Assembly (NCBI GenBank): GCA_947374105.1
Contig: CANCAO010000087.1
Span: forward strand, 1-6,895
Direction: 5' to 3'
Length of the DNA: 6,895 bases
Source: Comamonadaceae bacterium
GTDB lineage: Bacteria; Pseudomonadota; Gammaproteobacteria; Burkholderiales; Burkholderiaceae_C
Shown here: in pieces, positions 6,776 to 6,895 of the stretch
Position numbering within the stretch: the stretch's first letter is position 1
How the letters are laid out: each line of letters starts with the position of its first letter
Program-made: the position numbers and the translations under genes
Notes under the pieces: model-generated
What the model saw: only the letters and a program-made list of their open reading frames with translations
What the model was told of the DNA's origin: nothing
Database searches by the model: none

Positions 6776-6791
6776 GTGCCTTTTTAGGCAC
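6776..6791. terminator. Second small hairpin before phaZ
   Basis: GTGCCT and AGGCAC form a perfect 6-bp stem with a TTTT loop. It lies five bases after the previous hairpin. No T-run follows, so it may reinforce termination in tandem or simply mark the gene boundary. Confidence 0.4.
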
Positions 6792-6797
6792 TTCACC

Positions 6798-6827
6798 TTA
6801 ACTTAATCGCGCTACAACTGTTATATT
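6798..6827 (+). promoter_or_regulatory. Candidate promoter of the right-edge gene
   Basis: TTAACT (6798-6803) and TATATT (6822-6827) are separated by 18 bases, and TG precedes the -10 with one intervening base (TGTTATATT). The start codon at 6861 is 33 bases downstream with AAGGTG as ribosome binding site. Confidence 0.55.
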
Positions 6828-6839
6828 GCAGTGCAGCAA
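6826..6839. promoter_or_regulatory. TTGC...GCAA dyad overlapping the -10 box, possible PhaR site
   Basis: TTGCAGTGCAGCAA has inverted ends (TTGC/GCAA) and internal TGCA-type words, resembling the TGC/GCA-rich sites bound by PhaR-type regulators of PHA storage genes. It covers the end of the -10 box and the probable transcription start, where a repressor would block initiation. Regulator identity is inferred from the neighbouring gene. Confidence 0.4.
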
Positions 6840-6860
6840 TTTAACAAAGGTGAATTCATC

Positions 6861-6895
6861 ATGTGGTATCAACTTTATGAATCCCAGCGCTCCAT
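6861..6895 (+). CDS. phaZ: Start of probable intracellular PHA depolymerase, cut by window end
   Basis: Only 11 full codons are visible (MWYQLYESQRS). This resembles the N-terminus of intracellular polyhydroxyalkanoate depolymerases, which commonly begin M-x-Y-Q/H-L-Y-E-x-Q/N-R. Those enzymes hydrolyse stored PHB granules to hydroxyacids in the cytoplasm. The start is supported by AAGGTG nine bases upstream and by a promoter 33 bases before. The identification is tentative because the catalytic domain is outside the window. Confidence 0.55.
   Translation, partial: MWYQLYESQRS

Noticed and set aside
1..6895. CRISPR array, tRNA or rRNA
   Set aside because: No regularly spaced repeats, cloverleaf-like sequences or rRNA-like segments were seen on either strand.

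Overview
The window looks like chromosomal DNA of a betaproteobacterium, most likely Comamonadaceae of the Rhodoferax/Polaromonas type. This is inferred from protein character, the GC-rich coding sequence and the gene set (Isc-type iron-sulfur genes, UvrB, a TyrB-like aminotransferase and the start of a probable PHA depolymerase). No database search was possible.

Left part (1-3883, all minus strand). Reading leftward, uvrB is followed by iscR and then iscS, which runs off the left edge. The 102-bp gap before iscR carries a good match to the type 1 IscR operator, so the isc operon is probably repressed by its own [2Fe-2S] regulator. uvrB (excision repair) is a neighbour rather than an obvious operon partner.

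Middle (3884-5229). A short divergent intergenic region holds a perfect 8-bp dyad around a TAAAAT box. It is followed on the plus strand by a complete class I aminotransferase closest to TyrB.

Right part (5230-6895) is the unusual section. A minus-strand eight-stranded-type outer-membrane barrel gene converges on tyrB, and the two share a hairpin. A 358-bp gap without a convincing gene follows. Next is a small plus-strand gene for an exported Lys/Asp/Glu-rich protein that is broken by two single-base frameshifts, both explained by loss of one A. It runs directly into a second, truncated copy of the last 45 codons of the aminotransferase gene (about 81% nucleotide identity, mostly synonymous differences). 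That remnant is followed by a terminator-like hairpin, a plausible promoter with a TTGC...GCAA dyad, and the first codons of a probable phaZ.

The simplest reading is an ancestral order tyrB - terminator - phaZ. A 1.4-kb segment (barrel gene plus small exported-protein gene) now lies between an intact tyrB and a displaced tyrB 3' end. This would result from insertion or recombination that supplied a replacement 3' end, or from decay of a tandem paralogue. I see no new defence or mobile system. The duplicated gene end and the broken exported-protein gene are the features most worth checking.
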